This document shows, piece by piece, positions 37,688 to 46,484 of a stretch of DNA of 64,000 nt. The stretch lies in assembly GCF_003350925.1 (NCBI RefSeq), contig NZ_KZ857173.1:310001-374000 (forward strand). Direction: 5' to 3'. Each line of letters starts with the position of its first letter. Position 1 is the first letter of the stretch. The DNA comes from Dyella tabacisoli. GTDB taxonomy: Bacteria; Pseudomonadota; Gammaproteobacteria; Xanthomonadales; Rhodanobacteraceae. Made by a program: the position numbers and the translations under genes. The notes beneath the pieces are model-generated. The model did no database searches and was not told where the DNA came from. It was given only the letters and a program-made list of their open reading frames with translations.

Positions 37688-39097
37688 ATGCGCACCCCCG
37701 ACGACTCCACGCCTGATACTCGCGGCCCCGACGCTGGCGGCGCCCCGCCGCGACACGTCCTCACACCCAGCACCCTCAACCGGCTGGTGCGCGATCTGCT
37801 GGAAGATGCGCTGCCGTTGATATGGATCGAGGGTGAGCTTTCCAATGTGGCGCGGCCGGCTTCAGGGCATATCTATTTCACCTTGAAGGACAGTGGTGCG
37901 CAGGTGCGTTGCGCCATGTTCCGACCCAAGAGCGGCTGGCTGAAATTCAAGCCGAGCGACGGCATGCAAGTGCTGGTGCGCGCGCGCGTCGGACTGTACG
38001 AGCCACGCGGCGAATTCCAACTGGTCGCCGAGCATATGGAGCCGGCCGGCGAAGGCGCGCTGCAGCGCGAATTCGAGCAATTGAAAATGCGGCTGGATGC
38101 CGAAGGCCTGTTCGCGCCCGAACGCAAACGTGCAATGCCGCGCTATGCACGGCGCATCGGCGTGATTACCTCGGCTACCGGCGCGGCGATTCGCGACGTG
38201 CTAAGCGTATTCGCACGGCGCTGGCCGCTGGCCGATGTTGAAATACTGCCAGTGCCGGTACAGGGCCGCGAAGCACCACCGGCCATCGTCAACATGCTGC
38301 GCAAGGCGTCCGCCAGTGGACGCTATGACGTACTGCTGCTGACCCGTGGCGGTGGTTCGCTGGAAGATCTGTGGGCGTTCAATGACGAACAAGTGGCACG
38401 CGCCATCCATGCCAGCGCCATACCGGTGGTCTCGGCGGTAGGGCATGAGATCGATTTCAGCATTGCCGACTTTGTCGCTGACCTGCGTGCGCCGACCCCC
38501 TCGGCCGCGGCTGAATTATTGGTGCCTGACGCTCACACCAGCGCACAGCATCTGCGTCAATTGCGTCAACGACTCACTACGTTGCAACAGCGCCGCATGC
38601 AGGCCTATAGCCAGCGCGCCGACCACTTGCTGGCTCGATTGCAAGCGCAACGCCCGCAGGCACGTCTGGCGCGCGACCACGAACGCTTGTTGCATTTGCA
38701 ACGCCGCCTCAGTGGCGTGCTGCGCGAACAAGGCCAATACCGTGCGAGCCGGCTCGAGCGACTGCATGCCCGTCTACTTGCCTGTCATCCGCGCCATCAA
38801 CTGCCCATGCTGACACGCCGACTGGCCGAGCAGGACTCACGCCTGCGCCGCGCCATCGCGCAGATTCTCGATCGTCGCCAAGTGGGCCTGCGCCATGCCG
38901 CACGTGCCTTACACGCCGTCAGCCCGCTGGCCACACTCGAGCGCGGTTATGCCATCGTGTTCGATGCCAACGGCCAGGTGCTGCGTTCGGCACGCGATGT
39001 TCCTGTGGGTACGGCGCTGCGTGCTCGCCTCGCCGATGGCGAACTGCCGCTGATCGTGACTGAGCCCCCTGTGCGCAAAAAGCCTACTAAGCGCTGA
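37688..39097 (+). CDS. xseA: Exodeoxyribonuclease VII large subunit
   Basis: XseA forms exonuclease VII with XseB and degrades single-stranded DNA. The 469-residue product has an N-terminal OB fold (VLTPSTLNRLVRDLLEDALP...WIEGELSN), the catalytic region with ITSATGAAIRDVLSVFARRWP, LLTRGGGSLEDLWAFNDEQVARAI and VVSAVGHEIDFSIADFVADLRAPTPSAAAEL. A long Arg/Gln-rich coiled coil and the closing LERGYAIV follow. All are typical. xseB is not in the window. No clear ribosome-binding site precedes the ATG. Confidence 0.96.
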   Translation: MRTPDDSTPDTRGPDAGGAPPRHVLTPSTLNRLVRDLLEDALPLIWIEGELSNVARPASGHIYFTLKDSGAQVRCAMFRPKSGWLKFKPSDGMQVLVRARVGLYEPRGEFQLVAEHMEPAGEGALQREFEQLKMRLDAEGLFAPERKRAMPRYARRIGVITSATGAAIRDVLSVFARRWPLADVEILPVPVQGREAPPAIVNMLRKASASGRYDVLLLTRGGGSLEDLWAFNDEQVARAIHASAIPVVSAVGHEIDFSIADFVADLRAPTPSAAAELLVPDAHTSAQHLRQLRQRLTTLQQRRMQAYSQRADHLLARLQAQRPQARLARDHERLLHLQRRLSGVLREQGQYRASRLERLHARLLACHPRHQLPMLTRRLAEQDSRLRRAIAQILDRRQVGLRHAARALHAVSPLATLERGYAIVFDANGQVLRSARDVPVGTALRARLADGELPLIVTEPPVRKKPTKR

Positions 39098-39118
39098 CGC
39101 CGTAAGGTCGGTGCGTTG

Positions 39119-40123
39119 TTACATGAGGTGTTCCGCACGATGTTTGAGCAAGCCCAGCACCACCGTATGAAAATCATCCAAGGTGTGCCGCGCCCACAGA
39201 TTGCCGTAGGCATTGACGTTCGTGCTGATGCGGTAAGTGGTGGATAAAGTGAGCTCGGTGCGGCCTGGCGCCAATTCACGTAGCTGGTATTCGCCGCGCA
39301 ATACGTCGAAGTAGCGGTCGCCGATCACCACATGGGTATCCAACCGGCGCAGGGCCTCGCGCGCAGGCGTTACATCCACGTCATAGGCCAAGCGCTGCCC
39401 CGGCTCCCATGCGGTGACGTGTTCGCGAAAGTGCACGCCGTCATCCCAGTACAGATCACGCACACTGCCCACGCCGCTGCCGTTGAGCAAGGCCGCACGA
39501 GGCTTGGGCAAACCAATAGCGTGCGAAAAACTCCACTGCAATTCGGTGTCGCGGATATCGGGCACATTGAGCAATGTCGCCCAGACGTGCTCTGGACTGG
39601 CCTCGACGACGATGCGGTCTTGCACCGTGTGCAACTCCACCGGCGTTTCCATATGCAGCTCGAACTGGCCCAGCAGCAAAGGCAGCACGATGAAGCAGCC
39701 CACGATGCCGCGTTGGGCATGCCGGCGGCGGCGCAGCCATGTGACCAGCAAACCCGCCAGCACACCGCCGAGGCTGGATAGCGCCAGCGTCGCCGGCAAT
39801 AGCATAATCAGGCAGATCAGTGCCTCCCATTGCACTGCCGTCAGCACAGCATAGGTCAAGGCGACGGTCAGCCACGGCGCCAAAAACCAGTACTTCATAC
39901 GAGCCTGCTGTGCCGGCGCACTAAGCGCCACGCAGATCGCGCCCATGACCAGAGGCAGGCTGAAAATACCGGCCACGGAAACAAAATCGAACGGCAGCCA
40001 ACCCAGACGCGATGCGCCATCCATGACAAATCCATAGAGCGAACCGCCCAGCACGCCTCCTAGCGCCGCCGCCCACATCCGCCGCCGCGGGGTGAGCCGC
40101 CATGCTGTAACTACCCTATCCAT
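39119..40123 (-). CDS. Membrane protein with C-terminal SRPBCC domain
   Basis: The 334-residue product has about four N-terminal membrane helices (about 15-160). A soluble lipid-binding-type SRPBCC/polyketide-cyclase domain (about 165-334) follows, recognisable from VEASPEHVWATLLNVPDIRDTE, LYWDDGVHFREHVTAWEPGQRLAYDV and the long C-terminal helix LLKHRAEHLM. Such domains bind hydrophobic ligands. The fusion to a membrane anchor suggests action at the inner membrane. It is convergent with xseA, with 21 bp between them. Confidence 0.75.
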   Translation of the reverse strand: MDRVVTAWRLTPRRRMWAAALGGVLGGSLYGFVMDGASRLGWLPFDFVSVAGIFSLPLVMGAICVALSAPAQQARMKYWFLAPWLTVALTYAVLTAVQWEALICLIMLLPATLALSSLGGVLAGLLVTWLRRRRHAQRGIVGCFIVLPLLLGQFELHMETPVELHTVQDRIVVEASPEHVWATLLNVPDIRDTELQWSFSHAIGLPKPRAALLNGSGVGSVRDLYWDDGVHFREHVTAWEPGQRLAYDVDVTPAREALRRLDTHVVIGDRYFDVLRGEYQLRELAPGRTELTLSTTYRISTNVNAYGNLWARHTLDDFHTVVLGLLKHRAEHLM

Positions 40124-40354
40124 CCGATAACTCCATGTTGCATACGCATCGCCCGCCGAGCGAAATCATCGGCGCATTCCAACCTAAAGCAGTGAGCCTA
40201 AAGCAATGAGAATGATGCCAATGCGCAAGCGCTTAAGAAGCGTGCAGCTTAACCGCGCGCCTGCTCGATGGCGACCAGATACTGGCACCCAACTTTCCGG
40301 GCAAATCATGGATACTCAAACACTTCCGCGGTAAGCACTTCGATTGAGTGAGCC

Positions 40355-41791
40355 ATGACTACCTTGGTTTTCGTCCACGGCTGGAGCGTTACCAACACTT
40401 CCACCTACGGCGCCTTGCCACAGCGGCTACAGCAACAAGCGACGGCCAATGGCACGCCACTGAATCTGGCCGATATCTGGTTATCGGAATACGTCAGCTT
40501 CGACGACACCGTGACCATGGGCGACTTGGTGCGCGCCTTCGATCATGCCTTGCGTGATCTGCATCTGATCGGCAGCAGCTTTGCCTGCGTCACCCATTCC
40601 ACCGGTGGCCCGGTAGTCCGCGAGTGGTTGCGCGCACGGCGCGAACGCCCAGGGGCTTACAGCACGATCCGACTCTCGCACTTGGTGATGTTGGCGCCGG
40701 CAAATTTTGGATCTGCACTGGCTCAACTCGGCCTTGGCATGCTGGGCGAGCTGAAGTCGAGCTGGAATGGCGTGGAGCCTGGCCGACGGATTCTCGATTG
40801 GCTGGAACTGGGCAGCGCCGAATCGCTGTCGCTCAATCTGGACCATATCCACGGCAGCGATCTGGCCGCGAACAACCAGTATCTGTTCGTGCTCACCGGC
40901 GATCGGCCCGATCGATCGCTGTACGACCATATCAATAGCTATACCGGCGAGGATGGCTCCGATGGTGTGGTACGCATCGCCGCCGCCAACCTCAACGCGC
41001 ACCATGCGGTATTGGCCAGCCAGACCTCAGGCCCAACATCTGACGCACTGGCACTTAACCTGACGCGTGCGCCGCGCACTGCCTTCAAGCTGATTGCGGG
41101 TGCGTCGCACTCGGGCAGCACGCAAGGCATCATGGCAGCCGCGCCAGCCGCCACTGTCGAAGCCATTCTGCGCTGCCTGCGTGTAAGCGATCTGGAAACC
41201 TATGCCCGGCTATGCGATGCATTCGAGGCGGAAAACGCCATGCGCGATGCCGACAAAGTAGAACTGGAACCGGTCGGCCCCTTCTCGCCACGGGTACATA
41301 TTCACGACGCTCGCAGCCTATTGATCGTCCGACTCACCGATGAAGCGGGCGAAGCACTCGGCGGTAGCCGCTTTTTGCTGGATGCGGGTTTACCGCCAAA
41401 CCCTGACTGGATGCCGCAGGGCTGCTTGCTGGATCGCCAAGCTAACTCGCGCGCTCCCCATGTGTTATCGCTATTTCTCAATTACGCCTTGCTCGCCGGC
41501 GATGCCCGCGTAGCCGACCCTCGCAACAGCCGCAAGACATTGCGCGCGGCAATGAGCAACCACCGCCCCTACGGTGCCGACATTCAGCCCGCCGATCTCA
41601 ATGGATTGGTTCACCACGCCCTCGCCCACACGACCGCTAGCGATGATTTGTTCGACGCGCTTGCGCCCCACCAGACCACGGTGCTGGACGTGGTCTTGCC
41701 GCGCAAAGTGCATGAGGGCGTATTCCGATTGACGCAGACATTGACGCCGGAGGATTTCAGCCACCCAGTCGCCGGCGCCGTGATTCCTTAG
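40355..41791 (+). CDS. Alpha/beta hydrolase (lipase-like) with C-terminal beta domain
   Basis: The 478-residue product opens MTTLVFVHGWSVTNTSTYG, with the oxyanion HGW near the N-terminus. It has the nucleophile elbow THSTGG (about residue 82), and an Asp/His in the later core (TGEDGSDGVVR, AGASHSGSTQGI). About 180 residues beyond the hydrolase fold look beta-rich. There is no signal peptide. It resembles proteins annotated as phospholipase or esterase. The substrate is not clear. It is a single gene with a 230-bp upstream gap. Confidence 0.75.
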   Translation: MTTLVFVHGWSVTNTSTYGALPQRLQQQATANGTPLNLADIWLSEYVSFDDTVTMGDLVRAFDHALRDLHLIGSSFACVTHSTGGPVVREWLRARRERPGAYSTIRLSHLVMLAPANFGSALAQLGLGMLGELKSSWNGVEPGRRILDWLELGSAESLSLNLDHIHGSDLAANNQYLFVLTGDRPDRSLYDHINSYTGEDGSDGVVRIAAANLNAHHAVLASQTSGPTSDALALNLTRAPRTAFKLIAGASHSGSTQGIMAAAPAATVEAILRCLRVSDLETYARLCDAFEAENAMRDADKVELEPVGPFSPRVHIHDARSLLIVRLTDEAGEALGGSRFLLDAGLPPNPDWMPQGCLLDRQANSRAPHVLSLFLNYALLAGDARVADPRNSRKTLRAAMSNHRPYGADIQPADLNGLVHHALAHTTASDDLFDALAPHQTTVLDVVLPRKVHEGVFRLTQTLTPEDFSHPVAGAVIP

Positions 41792-41887
41792 CGCCTGTTC
41801 AACGGCTTACCCGCAGCAACCATATGGCTTAACCTCGCGGCCTATGAATGCCGCTGCCAACAAGATCGCAACGCTGATGTGGCCCCG

Positions 41888-42484
41888 ATGAGCGAGCTGC
41901 TGCATACCCTCGCCAATGCCTGCCAGCACAGCGAGGAGATCAAGAAAAGCCGATTTCTGGCCCAGGCCATGCCGGTGGACACCCCAGAACAGGCACTCGC
42001 CGTCGTGCGTCAGGTCAGCGACCCGGCGGCCACGCATAATTGCTGGGCTTACAAGATTGGCCAGGATTACCGCTTCAATGACGATGGCGAGCCTGGTGGC
42101 ACGGCTGGCCGCCCGATCTTGCAGGCAATCGAAGGCCAGGGTATCGACCGCGCCGTAGTCGTGGTCACTCGATGGTTCGGCGGGGTGAAACTAGGCGCCG
42201 GCGGCCTGGTACGCGCTTACGGCGGTACCGCCGCCGAGTGTCTGCGCCGTGCCGCACGCATCCCCATCGTGAGCATGGCACGCCTTGGCCTGCACTGCGA
42301 TTTCGCCGAGTTGGCCCTGCTCAAAGCACGCTTACGCGAGCTGGATGCGCAGATCGAACACGAAGTCTTCGCTGCGGACGGCGTTGAATTACAGTTGTAT
42401 TTGCCAAACAGCCGGGTTGTTGAGGCACAAGAGCGCATCACCGACATCAGCCGTGGCCGCAGTCATGCGCGGCGGCTGGATTGA
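41888..42484 (+). CDS. YigZ/IMPACT family protein
   Basis: The 198-residue product has the IMPACT N-terminal domain (IKKSRFLAQAMPVDTPEQAL, ATHNCWAYKIG, RFNDDGEPGGTAGRPILQAI, VVVVTRWFGGVKLGAGGLVRAYG) and a small ferredoxin-like C-terminal domain. Eukaryotic IMPACT binds GCN1; the bacterial role is unproven and possibly linked to translation. The ATG at 41888 is chosen; an in-frame GTG lies nine bases earlier. It lies 69 bp upstream of the ABC transporter gene on the same strand. Confidence 0.92.
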   Translation: MSELLHTLANACQHSEEIKKSRFLAQAMPVDTPEQALAVVRQVSDPAATHNCWAYKIGQDYRFNDDGEPGGTAGRPILQAIEGQGIDRAVVVVTRWFGGVKLGAGGLVRAYGGTAAECLRRAARIPIVSMARLGLHCDFAELALLKARLRELDAQIEHEVFAADGVELQLYLPNSRVVEAQERITDISRGRSHARRLD

Positions 42485-42553
42485 ATCGAACAGCAACCCA
42501 CCCCACGTATCGAACGCGCCACCAGTATCTATTGCCCTCAACAGCGAGCCCTC

Positions 42554-44326
42554 ATGAGCGATACCGCCACCGATAAGCAAGCCCCTGCCCGTCGCGTCGG
42601 CGCGCTGCGCCAACTGTGGCCCTTTGTACGACCGCATCGTGCCTTGGCCATCGGCTGGCTGATTTTTCTCGGTCTGTCATCGGCAGCCACGCTGGCGCTA
42701 CCGATGGCGGTGCGCCACATGATTGACCAGGGCTTTGGAAACTCCAGCGCAGCAGCCATCAACACGACCTTTCTTGGCTTGTTCGGCGTGGCCCTGGTAC
42801 TCGCCTTCGCCACGGCTGCCCGCTATTTCTGCATCACCTTGCTCGGTGAACGCGCGCTGGCCTCGCTGCGCTCCAAGCTGTATTCACACGTGATTCGACT
42901 GGACGTAGGCTTCTTTGAACGCAGCCGCGTCGGTGAGCTGATCTCACGGCTGGGCACCGACACCGAGGTGATTCAGGCACTGATCGGCTCGGGTATTTCG
43001 GTCGCGTTGCGCAGTGTGGTGATGCTGCTCGGTGCAGCGGCCATGATGGTTTGGACCAGTCCGCGCCTGGCCGGCCTCACTGCACTGGTGATTCCGGCGG
43101 CGATGCTGCCGATTCTGGTCTTTGGCCGGCGGGTGCAAAAGCTGTCGCGCGCCAGCCAGGATCGTCTCGCCGATGCGGCAGCGATCGCCAACGAAACATT
43201 GAACGCCGCGCCAGCGGTCAAAGCCTATGCCCGCGAGGACATTGAAAGCACCCGCTACGGCAGTGCGATCACTCGCGCATTGGCCACGGCACGCAAGCGC
43301 ATCGGCATGCGGGCGATTTTGACGGCGGCAGTGATCGTGCTGTTCTTTGGCGCCATTACCTTAGTGCTATGGGCCGGTGCACGCGATGTATTGGCCGGCA
43401 CGCTCAATGCCGGCGTGCTGGGCCAGTTTGTGCTGTACGCGATTTTCGCCGCCGGCTCGGTGGCGGGGCTATCGGAAGTATGGGGTGATGTGCTGCGCGC
43501 GGCCGGTGCGATGGAGCGCATCAGCGAGCTATTTGCCGAGCACGCCGATATCGCCAGCCCGGCACAGCCGACGACACTGGCCAGGCCGATCAGCGGCGCA
43601 CTGCGCTTTGAAAACGTGACCTTCCATTACCCGACACGGCCCGACGCACCGGCGCTGTACGACTTCGACCTGGCGATCCGGCCCGGTGAAACCGTGGCCC
43701 TGGTGGGCCCTTCCGGCGCGGGCAAAAGCACGGTGCTTGCCTTGCTGCTGCGCTTTTACGACCCACAGCACGGCAGCATTCGTCTGGACGGCGTCGATCT
43801 ACGAGCGTTGGCCTTGCCCGAACTGCGTGGCGCTATTGCGCTGGTACCGCAGGAAACAGTCATCTTCGGCGGCAGTGCGGCGGACAACATCCGCTTCGGT
43901 CGCCAGGATGCGGATAACGACGAAGTACACGAGGCCGCTCGCGCCGCCGAAGCACACGAATTCATCAGCGCATTAGGCGAAGGTTACGACGCCGAGCTAG
44001 GCGAGCGCGGGGTACGTCTGTCCGGCGGACAACGCCAGCGCATCGCCATCGCCCGCGCCATTCTGCGCGACGCGCCGCTGCTCTTGCTCGACGAGGCCAC
44101 CTCGGCACTCGACGCACAATCGGAAGCTTCGATTCAACAGGCACTGGAGCGACTGGAAAAAGGCCGCACCACCCTGGTCATCGCCCATCGCCTCGCCACC
44201 GTGCAGCGTGCCGATCGCATTGTGGTGCTAGATGGCGGTCGCATCGTCGCCCAGGGTACCCACGAAAGCCTGCTGGCCGAAGGCGGGTTATATGCGGAAC
44301 TGGCGCGTTTGCAATTCGTTGCCTGA
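42554..44326 (+). CDS. ABC exporter half-transporter (MsbA/LmrA type)
   Basis: The 590-residue product joins six membrane helices (about 20-310) to one nucleotide-binding domain. It has Walker A GPSGAGKST (around residue 385), Q-loop LVPQETVIFGGS, signature LSGGQRQRIAIARAIL, Walker B LLLLDEATSALD and switch His in VIAHRLATV. It should act as a homodimer exporting a lipid, peptide or drug. It lacks the MsbA-specific KdtA/LpxK neighbours, so a lipid A role is not indicated. Confidence 0.92.
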   Translation: MSDTATDKQAPARRVGALRQLWPFVRPHRALAIGWLIFLGLSSAATLALPMAVRHMIDQGFGNSSAAAINTTFLGLFGVALVLAFATAARYFCITLLGERALASLRSKLYSHVIRLDVGFFERSRVGELISRLGTDTEVIQALIGSGISVALRSVVMLLGAAAMMVWTSPRLAGLTALVIPAAMLPILVFGRRVQKLSRASQDRLADAAAIANETLNAAPAVKAYAREDIESTRYGSAITRALATARKRIGMRAILTAAVIVLFFGAITLVLWAGARDVLAGTLNAGVLGQFVLYAIFAAGSVAGLSEVWGDVLRAAGAMERISELFAEHADIASPAQPTTLARPISGALRFENVTFHYPTRPDAPALYDFDLAIRPGETVALVGPSGAGKSTVLALLLRFYDPQHGSIRLDGVDLRALALPELRGAIALVPQETVIFGGSAADNIRFGRQDADNDEVHEAARAAEAHEFISALGEGYDAELGERGVRLSGGQRQRIAIARAILRDAPLLLLDEATSALDAQSEASIQQALERLEKGRTTLVIAHRLATVQRADRIVVLDGGRIVAQGTHESLLAEGGLYAELARLQFVA

Positions 44327-44345
44327 GTTCATCCGTGGCCTGACC

Positions 44346-45233
44346 TCATACGCTAAGGCGTTGCCGTAACCAATGGCCGGCAACGCCAAGCGCACGACGT
44401 GAAGACCACACCACATCGATAACACCTTGTTGCGGCCAACCCGGCAGTGACAACTCGGTGAGCTTGCCGGGCGCATAGCGTTCCACCATCCAGCGCGGCA
44501 ACGCGGCCCAGCCAAAACCAAGCTCAGCCATCTCCATCAGCAGAAGAAAGCTCGGCGCGGACCAGTAGCGACCCTTCGTAGCTACCGACGCTTCATCCAG
44601 ATACGTGTTGAGACGGAGCTCGCGCACATTTGCCAGGTCATCAGGCATCGGCGGCGTGAGCTTTGCCAACGGATGATCGGCCGCCACGAATAATGCCGTC
44701 TGCGATGGATGCTGCGCCGTCGCACGAACAATGTCGGACGGATACGCCGGTTGTGCCGCGACCAGACCAAGCTGGGCGCGCCCCTCTTGCACCAGGGCCA
44801 GTGCATCGGCGCCCTCACCCAGCAGGCATTCGAATTCAAGCTCGGGATAACGCTGATCGAGTTCGCTCAGTATCGACTCGTAGTCGGGTGATTGGTAACG
44901 GTCAGTGAGTACCACGGTCAAACGCGGCTCCAGGCCCGCCGCGAGTTGTCCGGCGGTGCGCATAAAACGCTCTTCGGCCTGCAGCATCAACGATGCCTGA
45001 GCCAGCAGCAGTTGCCCTTCAGGTGTGAGCTTGGGGCGACGCGTGCGGCGATCGAAAAGCTTCACACCAAGATCGATCTCCAGATTCGCGATGGCTTCAC
45101 TAATCGTCGACTGGCTCTTCCCCAGCGCTCGCGCAGCCGCACTGAAGGAGCCACCGTGGGCGGCTTCGGTAAATGCCCTCACAGAATCGGCTCGCAGAGT
45201 ATCGGGGGAAGGCTTCATAACGGCCTGATTCAT
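44346..45233 (-). CDS. LysR family transcriptional regulator
   Basis: The 295-residue product has the N-terminal LysR winged helix (AFTEAAHGGSFSAAARALGKSQSTISEAIANLEIDLGVKLFDR) and a periplasmic-binding-like effector domain. It is divergent from the PACE efflux gene, the arrangement of the acinetobacter AceR-AceI pair, so it probably controls that pump. A perfect 9-bp inverted repeat between the two starts (45256-45282) is the likely operator. The ATG at 45233 is used; GTG at 45236 and ATG at 45218 are alternatives. Confidence 0.9.
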   Translation of the reverse strand: MNQAVMKPSPDTLRADSVRAFTEAAHGGSFSAAARALGKSQSTISEAIANLEIDLGVKLFDRRTRRPKLTPEGQLLLAQASLMLQAEERFMRTAGQLAAGLEPRLTVVLTDRYQSPDYESILSELDQRYPELEFECLLGEGADALALVQEGRAQLGLVAAQPAYPSDIVRATAQHPSQTALFVAADHPLAKLTPPMPDDLANVRELRLNTYLDEASVATKGRYWSAPSFLLLMEMAELGFGWAALPRWMVERYAPGKLTELSLPGWPQQGVIDVVWSSRRALGVAGHWLRQRLSV

Positions 45234-45255
45234 CACATCCGTAATATCGGTATTT

Positions 45256-45282
45256 CCGATGATAACTAATTTCTATCATCGG
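45256..45282. promoter_or_regulatory. Perfect palindrome, probable LysR operator
   Basis: CCGATGATA and TATCATCGG are exact inverted repeats separated by nine bases (ACTAATTTC). They lie between the divergent LysR and PACE genes. A further ATCGG/CCGAT pair overlaps its left side at 45246-45260. The T-N(11)-A-like layout fits LysR binding sites. Confidence 0.7.
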
Positions 45283-45327
45283 CGTATATCGCGGAAAATC
45301 TGCTCATCCCGCGACTTAGGAGTCACC

Positions 45328-45780
45328 ATGAGCCTGCCCCAGAAAACCGTACGCGAACGCGTGTTACACGCCGTTTCGTTTGAACTCATCGCCATCTTGA
45401 TCGGCGTGCCATTACTGAGCTGGTTGTTGAACATATCGCTGGGCAAGATGGGCGTGCTTACCGTCACCATCTCGCTGGTCGCCATGTTCTGGAACATGGT
45501 CTACAACAGCTTGTTCGACCGCCTGCAGCGAGCACTGGCGTTCACCCGCACGCTGGCCATCCGCGTACTGCACGCGCTCGGCTTCGAGCTGGGGCTGATC
45601 GTCTTTACCCTGCCGCTAGCGGCTTGGTGGCTGGAGATTGGTCTATGGCAAGCGCTGCTATTGGAAGCCGGCGTGCTGCTGTTTTTCCTGCCCTATACGC
45701 TGGGCTTTAACTTGGCCTACGACGCATTGCGCAAGCGCTGGTACGAACAACGCCAGCCGCTCGCTGCCGGGATGCGTTAG
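45328..45780 (+). CDS. PACE family multidrug efflux transporter (AceI-like)
   Basis: The 150-residue product is a tandem repeat of two bacterial transmembrane pair domains. VRERVLHAVSFELIAILIGVPLLSW pairs with AIRVLHALGFELGLIVFTLPLAAW, and MFWNMVYNSLFDRLQ with FNLAYDALRKRW. The conserved membrane Glu of PACE pumps (FE in both halves) is present. Members export chlorhexidine, acriflavine or polyamines with protons. AGGAG lies six bases before the ATG. The divergent LysR gene is its likely regulator. Confidence 0.93.
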   Translation: MSLPQKTVRERVLHAVSFELIAILIGVPLLSWLLNISLGKMGVLTVTISLVAMFWNMVYNSLFDRLQRALAFTRTLAIRVLHALGFELGLIVFTLPLAAWWLEIGLWQALLLEAGVLLFFLPYTLGFNLAYDALRKRWYEQRQPLAAGMR

Positions 45781-45818
45781 ACCCTGGTTTAGCTGCGGAG
45801 GATAGTTGGCCTAGCGGA

Positions 45819-46436
45819 TCAATCGACCGTCTCGCCCGACAAAGGAGTAGCCCTCATCGAAGGCCTGGCCTCGAACTCGTCAAACCAGGTGGCGAGCCGA
45901 GGCCGCTTTGCACGGAAGCTCGGTAGCTCGCGAAACTCAAGCCAGCCAAGAACAGTCCCCAGTGCGATATGGCCGATATGCATCGGCGAGGCGACATCCA
46001 GCTCTCGTTCCAGCCAGTCGTAACTCGCGATCAATTTCTCGATGTAGCCGTCTCGCAACGGTGCGTAGCGCAGTGCTTCCGGCCGGCGAATCGTTTCCCA
46101 GCGAACGTTGATGCCGGCATCGGCTAGCCCTTGGGCTACCGCCTGCACGCGCAACGCCTGCCAGCGGGCTTCGCCTTCCGTGGGGATCAACTTGCGCCCG
46201 CCATGCAAGGTGTCGAAATAAGCGCAGATGACATCGGAATCGAAAATCGACGACAGTCCAGGCCGAACGAGAACCGGGACCTTGCCGAGTGGGTTCTCGG
46301 CAAAGACCTGCTTATTACGCTGTGTGGGACTGGTTTCGTGATGCACGACTTCAATCTGTTCGGCGATGCCGACTTCGTACGCGAACACCAAGGCTTTGCG
46401 GGCGTATGGCGAGTGAGTTTGGTAGAGAAGCTTCAT
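45819..46436 (-). CDS. Glutathione S-transferase family protein
   Basis: The 205-residue product has an N-terminal thioredoxin-fold GST domain (MKLLYQTHSPYARKALVFAYE, NPLGKVPVLV with cis-Pro, IFDSDVICAYFDTL) and an all-helical C-terminal domain (GHIALGTVLGWLEFRELP). The Ser/Tyr in THSPYARK is the candidate glutathione activator. The substrate is unknown. It is convergent with the PACE gene and downstream of the M20 peptidase gene. Confidence 0.9.
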   Translation of the reverse strand: MKLLYQTHSPYARKALVFAYEVGIAEQIEVVHHETSPTQRNKQVFAENPLGKVPVLVRPGLSSIFDSDVICAYFDTLHGGRKLIPTEGEARWQALRVQAVAQGLADAGINVRWETIRRPEALRYAPLRDGYIEKLIASYDWLERELDVASPMHIGHIALGTVLGWLEFRELPSFRAKRPRLATWFDEFEARPSMRATPLSGETVD

Positions 46437-46484
46437 ATGGGCCCGAGTAGCGTGGGAAATGGGGTTTGAGTAAGAGTTATCTGC

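Noticed and set aside
40355-41791. Type VI secretion lipase effector
   Set aside because: The hydrolase fold is clear, but there is no VgrG, Hcp, PAAR or immunity gene nearby, so the idea rests on nothing in the window.
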